DNA of 64,000 bases from JBPOFM01 sp041391925 (GTDB taxonomy: Bacteria > Bacteroidota > Bacteroidia > Flavobacteriales > Flavobacteriaceae): NCBI GenBank assembly GCA_041391925.1, contig JAWKNA010000006.1, forward strand, positions 310,001 to 374,000, in the 5' to 3' direction. Shown here one piece after another: positions 43,691-52,048 of this stretch (position 1 is its first letter; each line of letters begins with the position of its first letter). The translations under genes were made by a program, and so were the position numbers. The notes beneath the pieces were generated by a model that was not told where the DNA came from, searched no databases, and saw nothing but the letters and a program-made list of their open reading frames with translations.

Positions 43691-44368
43691 ATGCGAATCG
43701 ATATCATCACAGTTTTGCCAGAACTCCTTAAAAGTCCGTTTGAAGCATCTATTTTAAAACGAGCTATTGAAGCTAATTTGGTTACTGTTCATTTCCATAA
43801 TTTAAGAGATTATACGTCTGATAGATATAAATCTGTTGATGACACACAATTTGGAGGTGGTGCAGGCATGGTGATGATGGTCGAACCTATAGATAAATGT
43901 ATTACAAAACTACAATCGGAACGCAATTATGATGAAATCATTTATATGACTCCCGATGGTGAAACTCTTAAACAGGGTATTGCCAATCAGCTTTCTTTGA
44001 AAGAGAATATTATAATACTATGCGGACATTATAAAGGAGTAGACCAGCGTGTTCGTGATATGTTTGTGACCAAGGAAATCTCCATAGGTGATTATGTACT
44101 TTCTGGTGGAGAACTAGGCGCAGCTGTACTTTGCGATGCAGTTATTCGTTTGATTCCTGGTGTTTTAGGAAATGAGACCTCTGCCCTAACCGATTCCTTT
44201 CAAGATAATTTGTTGGCACCACCAATCTATACAAAACCTAGAGACTATAAAGGTTTGAAAGTTCCTGAAATACTGTTCAGTGGCAATTTTCCAAAGATTG
44301 AAAAATGGCGCGAGGAGCAAGCCTATGAGCGCACAAAGGAAAGACGACCTGACCTATTGAATGACTAA
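43691..44368 (+). CDS. trmD: tRNA (guanosine(37)-N1)-methyltransferase
   Basis: Forms m1G37 in tRNAs reading CNN codons and prevents frameshifting. The 225 residues carry the SPOUT knot: MRIDIITVLPELLKSPFEASI, DDTQFGGGAGMVMM, LCGHYKGVDQRVRD, EISIGDYVLSGGELGA and the C-terminal helical domain ending RRPDLL. A near-consensus -7 (CATCTTTG, 43664-43671) is 20 bases upstream. rplS follows 217 bases later with its own promoter. Confidence 0.96.
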   Translation: MRIDIITVLPELLKSPFEASILKRAIEANLVTVHFHNLRDYTSDRYKSVDDTQFGGGAGMVMMVEPIDKCITKLQSERNYDEIIYMTPDGETLKQGIANQLSLKENIIILCGHYKGVDQRVRDMFVTKEISIGDYVLSGGELGAAVLCDAVIRLIPGVLGNETSALTDSFQDNLLAPPIYTKPRDYKGLKVPEILFSGNFPKIEKWREEQAYERTKERRPDLLND

Positions 44369-44483
44369 AAAAGGGATTTAATTATGACTTGCAATAGATG
44401 ATTAATGGTTTTAAATTAAAAAAGTCTTGCAACATAACATTTCACAACTCAACATTGAACGGCAAATAATTCTTCAATATTAA

Positions 44484-44513
44484 TTGCTAATTATCAATTA
44501 TTGATTATTTTTG
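44484..44513 (+). promoter_or_regulatory. Promoter of rplS
   Basis: -33 TTG (44484-44486), 19-base spacer, -7 TATTTTTG (44506-44513). Expected transcript start is near 44519, giving a ~66-base structured leader. Confidence 0.6.
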
Positions 44514-44524
44514 CATCCAATTTC

Positions 44525-44570
44525 GGATTAACCTCTGGCGATGTACGTGAATGTTGGTTTGAAACAATCC
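44525..44570 (+). promoter_or_regulatory. Structured 5' leader of rplS (candidate L19 autoregulatory leader)
   Basis: Outer stem GGATT (44525-44529) / AATCC (44566-44570), inner stem AACC (44530-44533) / GGTT (44556-44559), asymmetric TTGAAAC-type bulge on the 3' side and a ~22-base apical part. It ends 15 bases before the rplS ATG. L19 leaders are described for Flavobacteria, where the ribosomal protein is thought to repress its own message; I infer that this is one. Confidence 0.5.
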
Positions 44571-44585
44571 TAAAATATAAAAGAG

Positions 44586-44936
44586 ATGAATTCTTTAGTT
44601 CAATTTGTACAAGACGAATTTGTAGAAAAAAAAGAAATTCCAGATTTTTCAGCTGGTGACACCATTACAGTGTATTATGAAATCCGTGAAGGTGACAAAA
44701 AACGTACACAGTTTTTTAAAGGTGTTGTATTACAACGTAAAGGAAGTGGAAGTTCTGAAACATTCACAATCCGTAAAATGTCAGGAACTATTGGTGTAGA
44801 GCGTATCTTCCCAGTAAATTTGCCCGCACTTCAAAAAATCGAAGTCAACAAAAAAGGTAAAGTTAGACGTTCAAGAATTTATTATTTCAGAGGTCTTACC
44901 GGTAAAAAAGCAAGAATCAAAGAAAAAAGAGACTAA
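44586..44936 (+). CDS. rplS: 50S ribosomal protein L19
   Basis: 116-residue L19 at the 30S-50S interface. Landmarks: IPDFSAGDTITVYYEIREGDK, FKGVVLQRKGSGSSETFTIRK, GVERIFPVNLPALQKIEV and the basic C-terminal KKARIKEKR. It has its own promoter, a structured leader and a strong terminator (44959-44987), so it is transcribed alone although trmD is upstream. Confidence 0.97.
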   Translation: MNSLVQFVQDEFVEKKEIPDFSAGDTITVYYEIREGDKKRTQFFKGVVLQRKGSGSSETFTIRKMSGTIGVERIFPVNLPALQKIEVNKKGKVRRSRIYYFRGLTGKKARIKEKRD

Positions 44937-44958
44937 TATTTTTTTTCAAAACTATATG

Positions 44959-44987
44959 AAAGCCTTGATTATTCAAGGCTTTTTTAG
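44959..44987 (+). terminator. Intrinsic terminator of rplS
   Basis: AAAGCCTTGA / TCAAGGCTTT hairpin with loop TTAT, followed by T-run. Confidence 0.85.
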
Positions 44988-45050
44988 TTTATTAACTTTT
45001 GTTAATAACTCGCGTTCATAAATCGTTGAAAACTAAAATGATAAATCTGC

Positions 45051-45080
45051 TTGGATATGATTGATTCTTTTGTAATTTAG
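45051..45080 (+). promoter_or_regulatory. Candidate promoter of the intergenic RNA
   Basis: TTG (45051-45053), 19-base spacer, TAATTTAG (45073-45080), which differs from TAnnTTTG at one position. It stands between the rplS terminator and a ~500-base stretch without a credible ORF. Confidence 0.4.
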
Positions 45081-45297
45081 TAAAACGATTCAACAACAAC
45101 ATTCGTGTTGGTTTCAGCGTCGAAAATTGAATTTGAGTTAAATCGTATAAAGTAACGTTCTTTATAAAATTGTTTTTTGAGGTTTTGAAGTGTCACGTGT
45201 ATGCGTGAAGAACCAATGAACCATGATACCTTAAAAAGTGCCGCATGTGTAAGCAGGCTGAAACTGGTAAGGTTGAAAGTTTCCGAAGAGGTCAGCA

Positions 45298-45367
45298 GCG
45301 AAAGTGAATGACAAGGTAGGAAGCAATGTTTTGGAAATTGTAAGTTGCGAAAGTGAAATGCAAGATA
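45298..45367 (+). repeat. Imperfect direct repeat inside the candidate RNA
   Basis: Two ~21-base copies beginning GCGAAAGTGAA start 49 bases apart (45298 and 45347). They could be repeated structural arms or protein-binding sites. Confidence 0.55.
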
Positions 45368-45545
45368 TAAAACATCAAAAAAAACAATTAACTGAAACAT
45401 AGTAATAACAGGTCAATACATTTTGAAAGTTATGAGGTGTTTCATTGAAATAGTGAAATTTGAACTGAAAAGGACGATGTAAAACGCAAGTTTTAATCGG
45501 CTGATGTAACAGCAATGTTATATAGGTCACAAAGTAACTGTTTCA

Positions 45546-45596
45546 AAAAAGCCATGTCAGAGTAGTCTAACTACAGTGATATGGCTTTTGTGTTTT
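45546..45596 (+). terminator. Strong terminator before icd
   Basis: AAAAGCCATGTCA pairs with TGATATGGCTTTT (one mismatch), extended by GTAG/CTAC around loop TCTAA, then TTTTGTGTTTT. It terminates whatever is transcribed from upstream and isolates icd. Confidence 0.8.
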
Positions 45597-45631
45597 ATAA
45601 ACTTAGCCTTTTTATTAGAGCTTTCATTTAG

Positions 45632-45639
45632 TATATTTG
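45632..45639 (+). promoter_or_regulatory. -7 element of icd
   Basis: TATATTTG, an exact TAnnTTTG match, 46 bases upstream of the icd ATG and downstream of the preceding terminator. Confidence 0.55.
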
Positions 45640-45685
45640 TATTCCCAAAAAATATAAATTCCCTTTTAATTAAATTAATCAATAC

Positions 45686-47902
45686 ATGGCGAACGCATCT
45701 ACAATTTTTTATACTCACACAGATGAAGCTCCGGCTCTAGCAACCCAATCACTTTTACCTATAATCAAATCGTTCACAAAATCTTCTGGAATAGATGTAG
45801 TCACTAAAGATATATCGCTTTCAGGACGGATAATTTCAAATTTTCCAGAATTTCTTAATGAAGATCAAAGAATTCCCGATGCTCTAAAAGAATTAGGAGA
45901 ATTGGCAACCAGACCAGAAGCCAACATTATTAAACTACCCAATATCAGTGCTTCAATTCCGCAATTGACAGAAGCAATTTTGGAGCTGCAATCCAAAGGT
46001 TATCAAGTTCCAAATTATCCGGATAGTCCAAAAAATGATCAGGAAAAAAACATCAAATCACGTTATGATAAAATAAAAGGAAGTGCCGTCAATCCTGTGC
46101 TTCGTGAAGGTAATTCAGACAGACGTGCTCCAAAGGCTGTGAAAAATTACGCCAAAAAGAATCCCCATTCCATGGGTAAATGGTCTTTAGATTCCAAAAC
46201 ACATGTGTCCACCATGAAAGAAGGTGATTTTTTTCATACCGAAAAGTCGGTAACTCTTGCTAAAGCAACAGAGATTAAAATAGAACACATCAATCTACAT
46301 GGAGAAAGCACACTTCTAAAAGCTAATGTGCCATTGCTTGCTGGAGAAATCATCGATGCTTCTTTAATGAAGAAAAAAGCATTGCTTGAATTTCTTTCAG
46401 AACAAGTAAAGGATGCCAATGATAAAGGTGTGTTGTTTTCCTTGCATATGAAAGCTACCATGATGAAAGTGTCCGACCCAATTATTTTTGGACACGCAGT
46501 AAGAATATTTTTTAAGGATTTATTTGATAAATATCAAAACACATTTGATGCTATTGGCGTGGATGTCAATAATGGTTTTGGAAATTTAGTTGAAAAACTA
46601 AAGGAACTGCCTGCTGAAAAGCGTAAAGAAATTGAATCTGAGATTGAACATATCTATCAACTGGGACCGAGTTTGGCGATGGTCAATTCCGACAAGGGCA
46701 TTACCAATCTTCATGTACCCAGTGATGTTATCATCGACGCCTCTATGCCTGCTATGATTCGCACATCTGGCCAGATGTGGAATTCTGATGGAAAGCAACA
46801 AGATACAAAGGCGGTGATTCCTGATAGCAGCTATGCAGGAATTTATCAAGTAACCATAGATTTTTGTAAAAAACATGGTGCTTTTGACCCGAAAACCATG
46901 GGTACAGTCCCTAATGTTGGGCTAATGGCACAAAAAGCTGAAGAGTATGGTTCACATGATAAAACATTTGAGATAGAAACCAAAGGTCACGTTCGCGTGG
47001 TGGATAAAGAAGGTAACATATTGATTGAGCATCCTGTTGAATCTGGTGATATTTGGAGAATGTGCCAAACAAAGGATGCGCCAATCCAGGATTGGGTCAA
47101 ATTGGCTGTATCAAGAGCGACAGCAACTAAAACTCCAACGGTTTTTTGGTTGGATAAACACAGATCTCACGATGCAGAGCTTATTAAAAAAGTCAATCAA
47201 TATTTAAAAGATTACGATACCACAGGATTAGACATAAGAATTTTGTCTCCAATGGATGCTACCCAATTCACTTTAGAGCGAATCAAAGAGGGAAAAGACA
47301 CCATTTCTGTTACAGGAAATGTGTTGCGTGATTATCTTACAGATCTCTTCCCTATACTGGAATTGGGCACTAGCGCCAAAATGCTCTCAATCGTTCCTTT
47401 GATGAATGGTGGAGGACTTTTTGAAACTGGAGCTGGTGGTTCGGCCCCAAAACATGTGGAACAGTTTGTAGAGGAAAACCACTTACGTTGGGATTCTTTG
47501 GGTGAATTTTTAGCTTTGGCCGTTTCCTTGGAACATCTAGCTAATGCGACGAAAAATTCAAAGGCACAAATTTTGGCAGATACTTTGGATGAAGCTACAG
47601 AAAAACTATTGGAAACAGGGAAGTCCCCTTCTAGAAAAGTGAAAGAGCTTGACAACAGAGGTAGCCATTTTTACTTGGCATTATATTGGGCAGAAGCATT
47701 GTCAAATCAAAATATTGATGCGGATTTAAAAGCAGAATTCGTTCCTGTTTTTAAGGAACTCAAATCAAATGAACATAAAATTGTAGATGAACTTAACACC
47801 GTACAAGGCAAATCTGTAGACTTGGGTGGTTATTATAAACCAAACGATACAAAAGTTGAAGCGGCTATGAGACCAAGCCCTGTTTTGAATTCAATTATTT
47901 AA
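45686..47902 (+). CDS. icd: NADP-dependent isocitrate dehydrogenase, monomeric type
   Basis: TCA-cycle enzyme making 2-oxoglutarate and NADPH. The 738-residue length and features such as IFYTHTDEAPALATQSLLP at the start, LREGNSDRRAPKAVKNYAKK and GGLFETGAGGSAPKHVEQF mark the large single-chain IDH, unrelated in size to the ~415-residue dimeric enzyme. It stands alone, with a -7 box upstream and a terminator downstream. Confidence 0.96.
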   Translation: MANASTIFYTHTDEAPALATQSLLPIIKSFTKSSGIDVVTKDISLSGRIISNFPEFLNEDQRIPDALKELGELATRPEANIIKLPNISASIPQLTEAILELQSKGYQVPNYPDSPKNDQEKNIKSRYDKIKGSAVNPVLREGNSDRRAPKAVKNYAKKNPHSMGKWSLDSKTHVSTMKEGDFFHTEKSVTLAKATEIKIEHINLHGESTLLKANVPLLAGEIIDASLMKKKALLEFLSEQVKDANDKGVLFSLHMKATMMKVSDPIIFGHAVRIFFKDLFDKYQNTFDAIGVDVNNGFGNLVEKLKELPAEKRKEIESEIEHIYQLGPSLAMVNSDKGITNLHVPSDVIIDASMPAMIRTSGQMWNSDGKQQDTKAVIPDSSYAGIYQVTIDFCKKHGAFDPKTMGTVPNVGLMAQKAEEYGSHDKTFEIETKGHVRVVDKEGNILIEHPVESGDIWRMCQTKDAPIQDWVKLAVSRATATKTPTVFWLDKHRSHDAELIKKVNQYLKDYDTTGLDIRILSPMDATQFTLERIKEGKDTISVTGNVLRDYLTDLFPILELGTSAKMLSIVPLMNGGGLFETGAGGSAPKHVEQFVEENHLRWDSLGEFLALAVSLEHLANATKNSKAQILADTLDEATEKLLETGKSPSRKVKELDNRGSHFYLALYWAEALSNQNIDADLKAEFVPVFKELKSNEHKIVDELNTVQGKSVDLGGYYKPNDTKVEAAMRPSPVLNSII

Positions 47903-47928
47903 TTTATGGTGATAACGAATATTAATAG

Positions 47929-47964
47929 AAATGCTCTTTTCATATAAGGAGCATTTTTATTTTA
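47929..47964 (+). terminator. Terminator after icd
   Basis: AAATGCTC (47929-47936) / GAGCATTT (47949-47956) hairpin followed by TTATTTT. Confidence 0.75.
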
Positions 47965-48009
47965 ATATGGTAACAGCAAAGTTGTAAGCAAAAATTGTAT
48001 TTTTAGTCC

Positions 48010-48831
48010 ATGTCATTCATCAAAACTACAGAGCTAGAATCCAATTATAACCATCTCGAGCAGATGAGTGTGAATGAATTGCTTACCAATATCAATATAG
48101 AAGACCAAACGGTACCTTTGGCTGTAAAAAAAACCATTCCACAAATTGAAAAATTAATAGAGGAAATTGTAATAAAGTTAAAATCTGGTGGACGTTTGTT
48201 TTATATAGGTGCAGGCACCAGTGGCCGTCTCGGAATTGTGGATGCTTCGGAATGCCCTCCAACTTTTGGTGTCTCTCAAGATTTAGTGATTGGTTTGATA
48301 GCAGGAGGAGATTCTGCTATCCGAAAAGCTGTTGAATTCGCCGAAGATTCCACAACTCAAGGTTGGGAAGATTTAAAAAAAAACAAAATCAATCAAAAAG
48401 ATGTTGTTATTGGCATTGCAGCTTCTGGAACCACTCCTTATGTGATTGGAGCTTTGGCAAAATGCAACGAAAATAATATTCTTACAGGGTGCATCACCTG
48501 CAACCATAACAGTCCTTTATCGAAAACAGCACAGTTCCCTATTGAAGTGATTGTCGGACCTGAGTTTGTTACGGGAAGTTCTCGCATGAAAGCTGGTACA
48601 GCACAAAAATTGGTATTGAACATGATATCTACTGCCACAATGATACAGTTGGGCAAGGTGAAGGGCAACAAAATGGTAGATATGCAATTGAGCAATAATA
48701 AATTGGTTGACCGAGGTGTCCAGATGATTATGGACGAACTTAAGGTTTCCCAAAAAGACGCACAGCTTCTGTTGAATACACATAAAAATGTCCGAACTGC
48801 CATTCAACACTATTTGCATGGAGGAGCATAA
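48010..48831 (+). CDS. murQ: N-acetylmuramic acid 6-phosphate etherase
   Basis: Splits the lactyl ether of MurNAc-6-P to GlcNAc-6-P in peptidoglycan recycling. The 273-residue SIS-domain protein has GAGTSGRLG (67-75), the catalytic Glu in DASECPPTF (E81) and GSSRMKAGTAQK. Length is at the short end of the family but the fold is complete. The small DUF6095 gene starts inside its 3' end (14-base overlap). Confidence 0.95.
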   Translation: MSFIKTTELESNYNHLEQMSVNELLTNINIEDQTVPLAVKKTIPQIEKLIEEIVIKLKSGGRLFYIGAGTSGRLGIVDASECPPTFGVSQDLVIGLIAGGDSAIRKAVEFAEDSTTQGWEDLKKNKINQKDVVIGIAASGTTPYVIGALAKCNENNILTGCITCNHNSPLSKTAQFPIEVIVGPEFVTGSSRMKAGTAQKLVLNMISTATMIQLGKVKGNKMVDMQLSNNKLVDRGVQMIMDELKVSQKDAQLLLNTHKNVRTAIQHYLHGGA

Positions 48832-49048
48832 AACCAATAGAGATTTATTGGTCAAAGGACTCCAGAACATGGGTATCTGTTTAGTATTAATGTTTTTGGG
48901 GCCTACTTTGCTATATATTGCCTTTAGCAACCAAGACAAACCAACTTATCTACTTGTGTTGATTATTTCCATCATCGTCTGTGCACTCGCTGTTTATTTT
49001 CTATTTAGAGGAATTCTTATCATCCTAAAAAGTCTATTCGGAAAGTAA
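48818..49048 (+). CDS. DUF6095-type small membrane protein
   Basis: 76 residues from the ATG at 48818 (MEEHKTNRDLLVKGLQNMG) with two hydrophobic helices (about 20-38 and 43-65) around a polar turn. The start is chosen because relatives begin with a short acidic/basic segment, and an upstream in-frame ATG (48788) adds unrelated residues. It overlaps murQ by 14 bases and is likely translated by coupling. Function unknown. Confidence 0.75.
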   Translation: MEEHKTNRDLLVKGLQNMGICLVLMFLGPTLLYIAFSNQDKPTYLLVLIISIIVCALAVYFLFRGILIILKSLFGK

Positions 49049-49082
49049 TTTTCAATTTTTGTTTTAGCTCAAAATTTAAAAA

Positions 49083-49116
49083 TAAAAAACCACTGCTTTT
49101 CAGCAGTGGTTTTAAA
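49083..49116. terminator. Bidirectional terminator between convergent genes
   Basis: AAAACCACTGC / GCAGTGGTTTT hairpin with A-run before and T-run after, placed between the DUF6095 gene (plus) and the large lipoprotein gene (minus). Confidence 0.8.
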
Positions 49117-49135
49117 TTTAGGTTGCTTTTTAAGC

Positions 49136-51766
49136 CTATTCTTTTATTCCATGTTTTCTATTATATTCCATTCTTTCTACGTCATCACGGAAAATCTTTG
49201 AACTTCCAACTTCTGATTCTCTATTTTCAGCTTTTTTTGATTTTGTGATAGCCATTTGCGCCTTTTGTGTTTCTGTCAATTCACTTTCATTCAATTTTGA
49301 AATTTGCGGTCTATCTATTGAGGAATTTCTGCCAGCAAAACAAACAACGTCAGCAACAAATCCCGCCGAAGTACCAGTGGCATTGGATGTAAATCTTACT
49401 GTTAAATATTGTCCCGAAGACTCAACATAATCTAAAGTACCATCAGCATATGGAGCCAATGAATTATTACCTGTTCCTGTAAAACCATTTGTACCTGATA
49501 TCGGTGTCCCAGTTCCTGAAACGGTAATCAGAGGTGCAGCTGTTGTAGTACCATCATACATTCTTAAATAATCATTAGCTGCAGTACTAAATGAACGAAA
49601 ATTAAGTCGAACTTTATTACCAGTACCAGCATTAATAGTATAAATATCATTTCTATTATTTCCATAATTACCAAAACTGCCTCCATTGTCCACATAATAT
49701 CCTCCACAGACTGGAGCGGTATTGCCTGGTACGTCTGGGATGCAGGAAGATACATTTAAGGTAAAATTACCTGTATTGGTTTGATAACCTGTAACATAGA
49801 AGTAATATGTGGTATTTGCAATAGATCTGAAAGTAACGGCTGATTGTGGAACTCCAGTCGCAACATCATCGTTGCCAGTAACACATGTTAACCCTGCGCA
49901 AGTTCCTCTAAAGACCCCCAATTTAGTATCGAATGTACTACCAAAAGTATCCACAGAAACATCACTAATTGAGGGACCACTCGCAAATGAATACCAAACT
50001 CCTCCGGCAGTATTTAGAGTCTCAACACAAGTTCCTGGAGCACCAGTCGTTGTAGCAGTGGTAGTTGATCCTGAAGCTGTACCTCCACAAGAAATAGCAA
50101 TAGCATTTGTACATGTGTCGTTTGCTGGAGGAAAAAGTTCTGTAAGTGTAAGTGTATAGTTTCCAAAAACACCATTAGCTGCAGTTATATAAATAAAATA
50201 TGTTGTATTTGGAGCAGCGGTAAATGTCAAATCAGCAGATGCAGTTGAAGCGGTAACACAATTAAGGGCTGCGCAACTACCTGACAATATCCCTAACCTG
50301 GTAGTAAAATTACTGCCTGCAGTAGATGCTTTGATAATTTTATTAGAAGCGGTTGCATTGGTATAAGTATGCCAAACTCCTGGGCCTTGTCTAAGGTTGA
50401 CACTATTACAGTTTGTTTGTGGAGCTCCTGTATTAGTACCTAGAGTTGTATAACCTGTAGTTGGGATATCAAGACTTACAGGTATTGCGTTCGCACATAG
50501 ATCGTTGGCTGGAGGTGTAAATTCTGCCAAGTTTAATGTATAAGCTCCTACTTGATTATTATAACCCCCTAAGAAAATGTAATAGGTGACGCCACCAGTG
50601 GCATTAAACGTAATTGTTGACAATAACCCTGTACCATCATCATCATCGTTATCAATACAAGTCAATGCTCCACATGTCCCACCTAGAACTCTCAATTGTG
50701 TATCAAAACCACCATTTGCAAGAGTTTGGGTTCCCTCAGTATCTACCACTACAGTTTTGTTGGTTGGAGTTGAATAAGAATACCATACACCAGGTCCTCC
50801 AAAAGGAGCAGTTAAATTGTTGTTACAAATGGTTGGTGTATCGGAATTAGATGCATTAACTATAGAACCTGCATATGTACCTGCTCCAATTGTAATAGCA
50901 TTAGCACATGTATCGTTGGCAACTGCAGGGCCTGAACAATTAGTGTCACTTACAAATGTACCTGAAGAATTACCATAGGTAGAAGACCAAGTTCCCATTA
51001 CTTCAGCACATTGATTGTCATTTCCAGCATTGCCAGGATTATATTTATGAGTTCCTGTCCAACTGACTGGATAACCCAAAATTGTAGCGGAACCATTTAT
51101 AGCACAAGTAGTATATCCTGAAGTGGTACAACCAGACTGTGTACTGTTTGCAGCTGGCACATTGTAAAGACGTCCTCCATACCAAACTTGTACAGCAAAA
51201 TTCTGGTCTTCGCCAGCTCCAATGGACATAACGTTCCAAGTACGACCACTAGTAGGGAAACCTCCAGTACCAGCAGTACGCACATAAGTACCTGTAATTG
51301 GTGTTAATGGTGCTCTTGATAAATTTTTTGCAATAAGAACATCTGATTCTTTGTTGTCAAAATTAACATTGGAAATTAAGGGATTAAGACCGTCACCTTC
51401 TACAGAAAAATCCAATGTGGCATCAATGGTACTTAAACCCGCTGAAGAAAATCGAAGATTGCTAATGGTATTGTCAACGGTCAATTTTACCTTATTGCTT
51501 TTAAGTTCTATTTGCTCTCCTGTGCTTAAGATAATTTGAGCAATTGCATCATTGGATGGTGAAAGTGTCACAACCACACTTCCTCTTGTTAAACCGTCGT
51601 TGGTTGAAAACAGTCCTTTGTAAACTCCCAAATAGGAATTATCATACTGATCATCAGCAATTCTCGTGCTAGTTTCGTCTGTTTTTGGTTCTTCAAATGT
51701 ATCTTTAGTACACGCGATGACAAAACAGCATACCACTAATAACTGTAGTAATTTGTTCAATTTCAT
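49136..51766 (-). CDS. Large modular surface lipoprotein: shared N-domain, three NDxC modules, CUB-like domain
   Basis: 876 residues. Lipobox VIAC (C19) predicts a lipoprotein. Residues ~41-280 form a domain shared almost unchanged with the next gene (YLGVYKGLFSTNDGLTRG; TAGTGGFPTSGRTWNVMS). Three NDxC modules follow at about 284-415, 420-543 and 548-673, each ending in a TYY...GY...YTLN strand. A CUB-like domain (about 687-808) and a basic, Glu/Lys-rich tail (~815-876) finish it. No sorting domain of the T9SS type A is seen, so localisation rests on the lipid anchor. Likely binding or adhesion; no enzyme motif. A -7 box TAAATTTG and motif pair lie upstream. Confidence 0.82.
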   Translation of the reverse strand: MKLNKLLQLLVVCCFVIACTKDTFEEPKTDETSTRIADDQYDNSYLGVYKGLFSTNDGLTRGSVVVTLSPSNDAIAQIILSTGEQIELKSNKVKLTVDNTISNLRFSSAGLSTIDATLDFSVEGDGLNPLISNVNFDNKESDVLIAKNLSRAPLTPITGTYVRTAGTGGFPTSGRTWNVMSIGAGEDQNFAVQVWYGGRLYNVPAANSTQSGCTTSGYTTCAINGSATILGYPVSWTGTHKYNPGNAGNDNQCAEVMGTWSSTYGNSSGTFVSDTNCSGPAVANDTCANAITIGAGTYAGSIVNASNSDTPTICNNNLTAPFGGPGVWYSYSTPTNKTVVVDTEGTQTLANGGFDTQLRVLGGTCGALTCIDNDDDDGTGLLSTITFNATGGVTYYIFLGGYNNQVGAYTLNLAEFTPPANDLCANAIPVSLDIPTTGYTTLGTNTGAPQTNCNSVNLRQGPGVWHTYTNATASNKIIKASTAGSNFTTRLGILSGSCAALNCVTASTASADLTFTAAPNTTYFIYITAANGVFGNYTLTLTELFPPANDTCTNAIAISCGGTASGSTTTATTTGAPGTCVETLNTAGGVWYSFASGPSISDVSVDTFGSTFDTKLGVFRGTCAGLTCVTGNDDVATGVPQSAVTFRSIANTTYYFYVTGYQTNTGNFTLNVSSCIPDVPGNTAPVCGGYYVDNGGSFGNYGNNRNDIYTINAGTGNKVRLNFRSFSTAANDYLRMYDGTTTAAPLITVSGTGTPISGTNGFTGTGNNSLAPYADGTLDYVESSGQYLTVRFTSNATGTSAGFVADVVCFAGRNSSIDRPQISKLNESELTETQKAQMAITKSKKAENRESEVGSSKIFRDDVERMEYNRKHGIKE

Positions 51767-51835
51767 AATAATAAGTTTTAAGATTAATAGTTTAGTTCAT
51801 AATAACCGATTAAATGTAGAAAAAAAATTAACATC

Positions 51836-51887
51836 CAAATTTAATATCATTAACATTACCTATGAAATGCATAAATAAACGTCAAAC
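51836..51887 (-). promoter_or_regulatory. Promoter with -7 box and paired CGATGAAA-like half-sites
   Basis: Minus-strand TAAATTTG (51836-51843) and plus-strand CTATGAAA (51860-51867) and CGTCAAAC (51880-51887), 20 bp apart. The 12-mer ATGAAATGCATA is shared with 8114-8125, and AAATAAACG with 6411-6419. Spacing from -7 to the nearer half-site is 16 bases, a little shorter than at 19.0 and 20.3 kb. Confidence 0.5.
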
Positions 51888-51961
51888 AATCTACCGAATC
51901 TTTATCAAATATTTATTTATGTTAAAAAGAAAGAATTCTCTTATTAAAATTGTGCTTAGGA

Positions 51962-51999
51962 CAAAAAAAAACCACCGCTAATCTCGCGGTGGTTTTAAT
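51962..51999 (-). terminator. Terminator of the second large lipoprotein gene
   Basis: CCACCGC (51972-51978) / GCGGTGG (51986-51992) hairpin, followed on the minus strand by a run of T residues. Confidence 0.85.
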
Positions 52000-52048
52000 A
52001 AAACTGAAATTTTAATTATTTCAGTTGAATCTCATAATGTCTGCAGCC

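Larger units (their letters stand above)
45086..45596 (+). ncRNA. Candidate ~500-nt non-coding RNA between rplS and icd
   Basis: No credible coding frame covers this 749-base gap. It has a promoter-like element at 45051-45080 and ends in a strong hairpin terminator (45546-45596). icd then has a separate -7 box at 45632-45639, so this stretch is a self-contained unit. The body is purine-rich on the plus strand and contains a direct repeat, GCGAAAGTGAATGACAAGGTA (45298-45318) and GCGAAAGTGAAATGCAAGATA (45347-45367), and a small hairpin CACG...CGTG (45194-45207 region). I looked for RNase P, tmRNA, SRP and group II intron hallmarks and found none. Identity unknown. Confidence 0.45.

Noticed and set aside
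45077..45400. Minus-strand open frame of 107 codons in the rplS-icd gap
   Set aside because: Composition is unlike neighbouring proteins, it has no recognisable motif, and it runs against the promoter and terminator polarity of the region.
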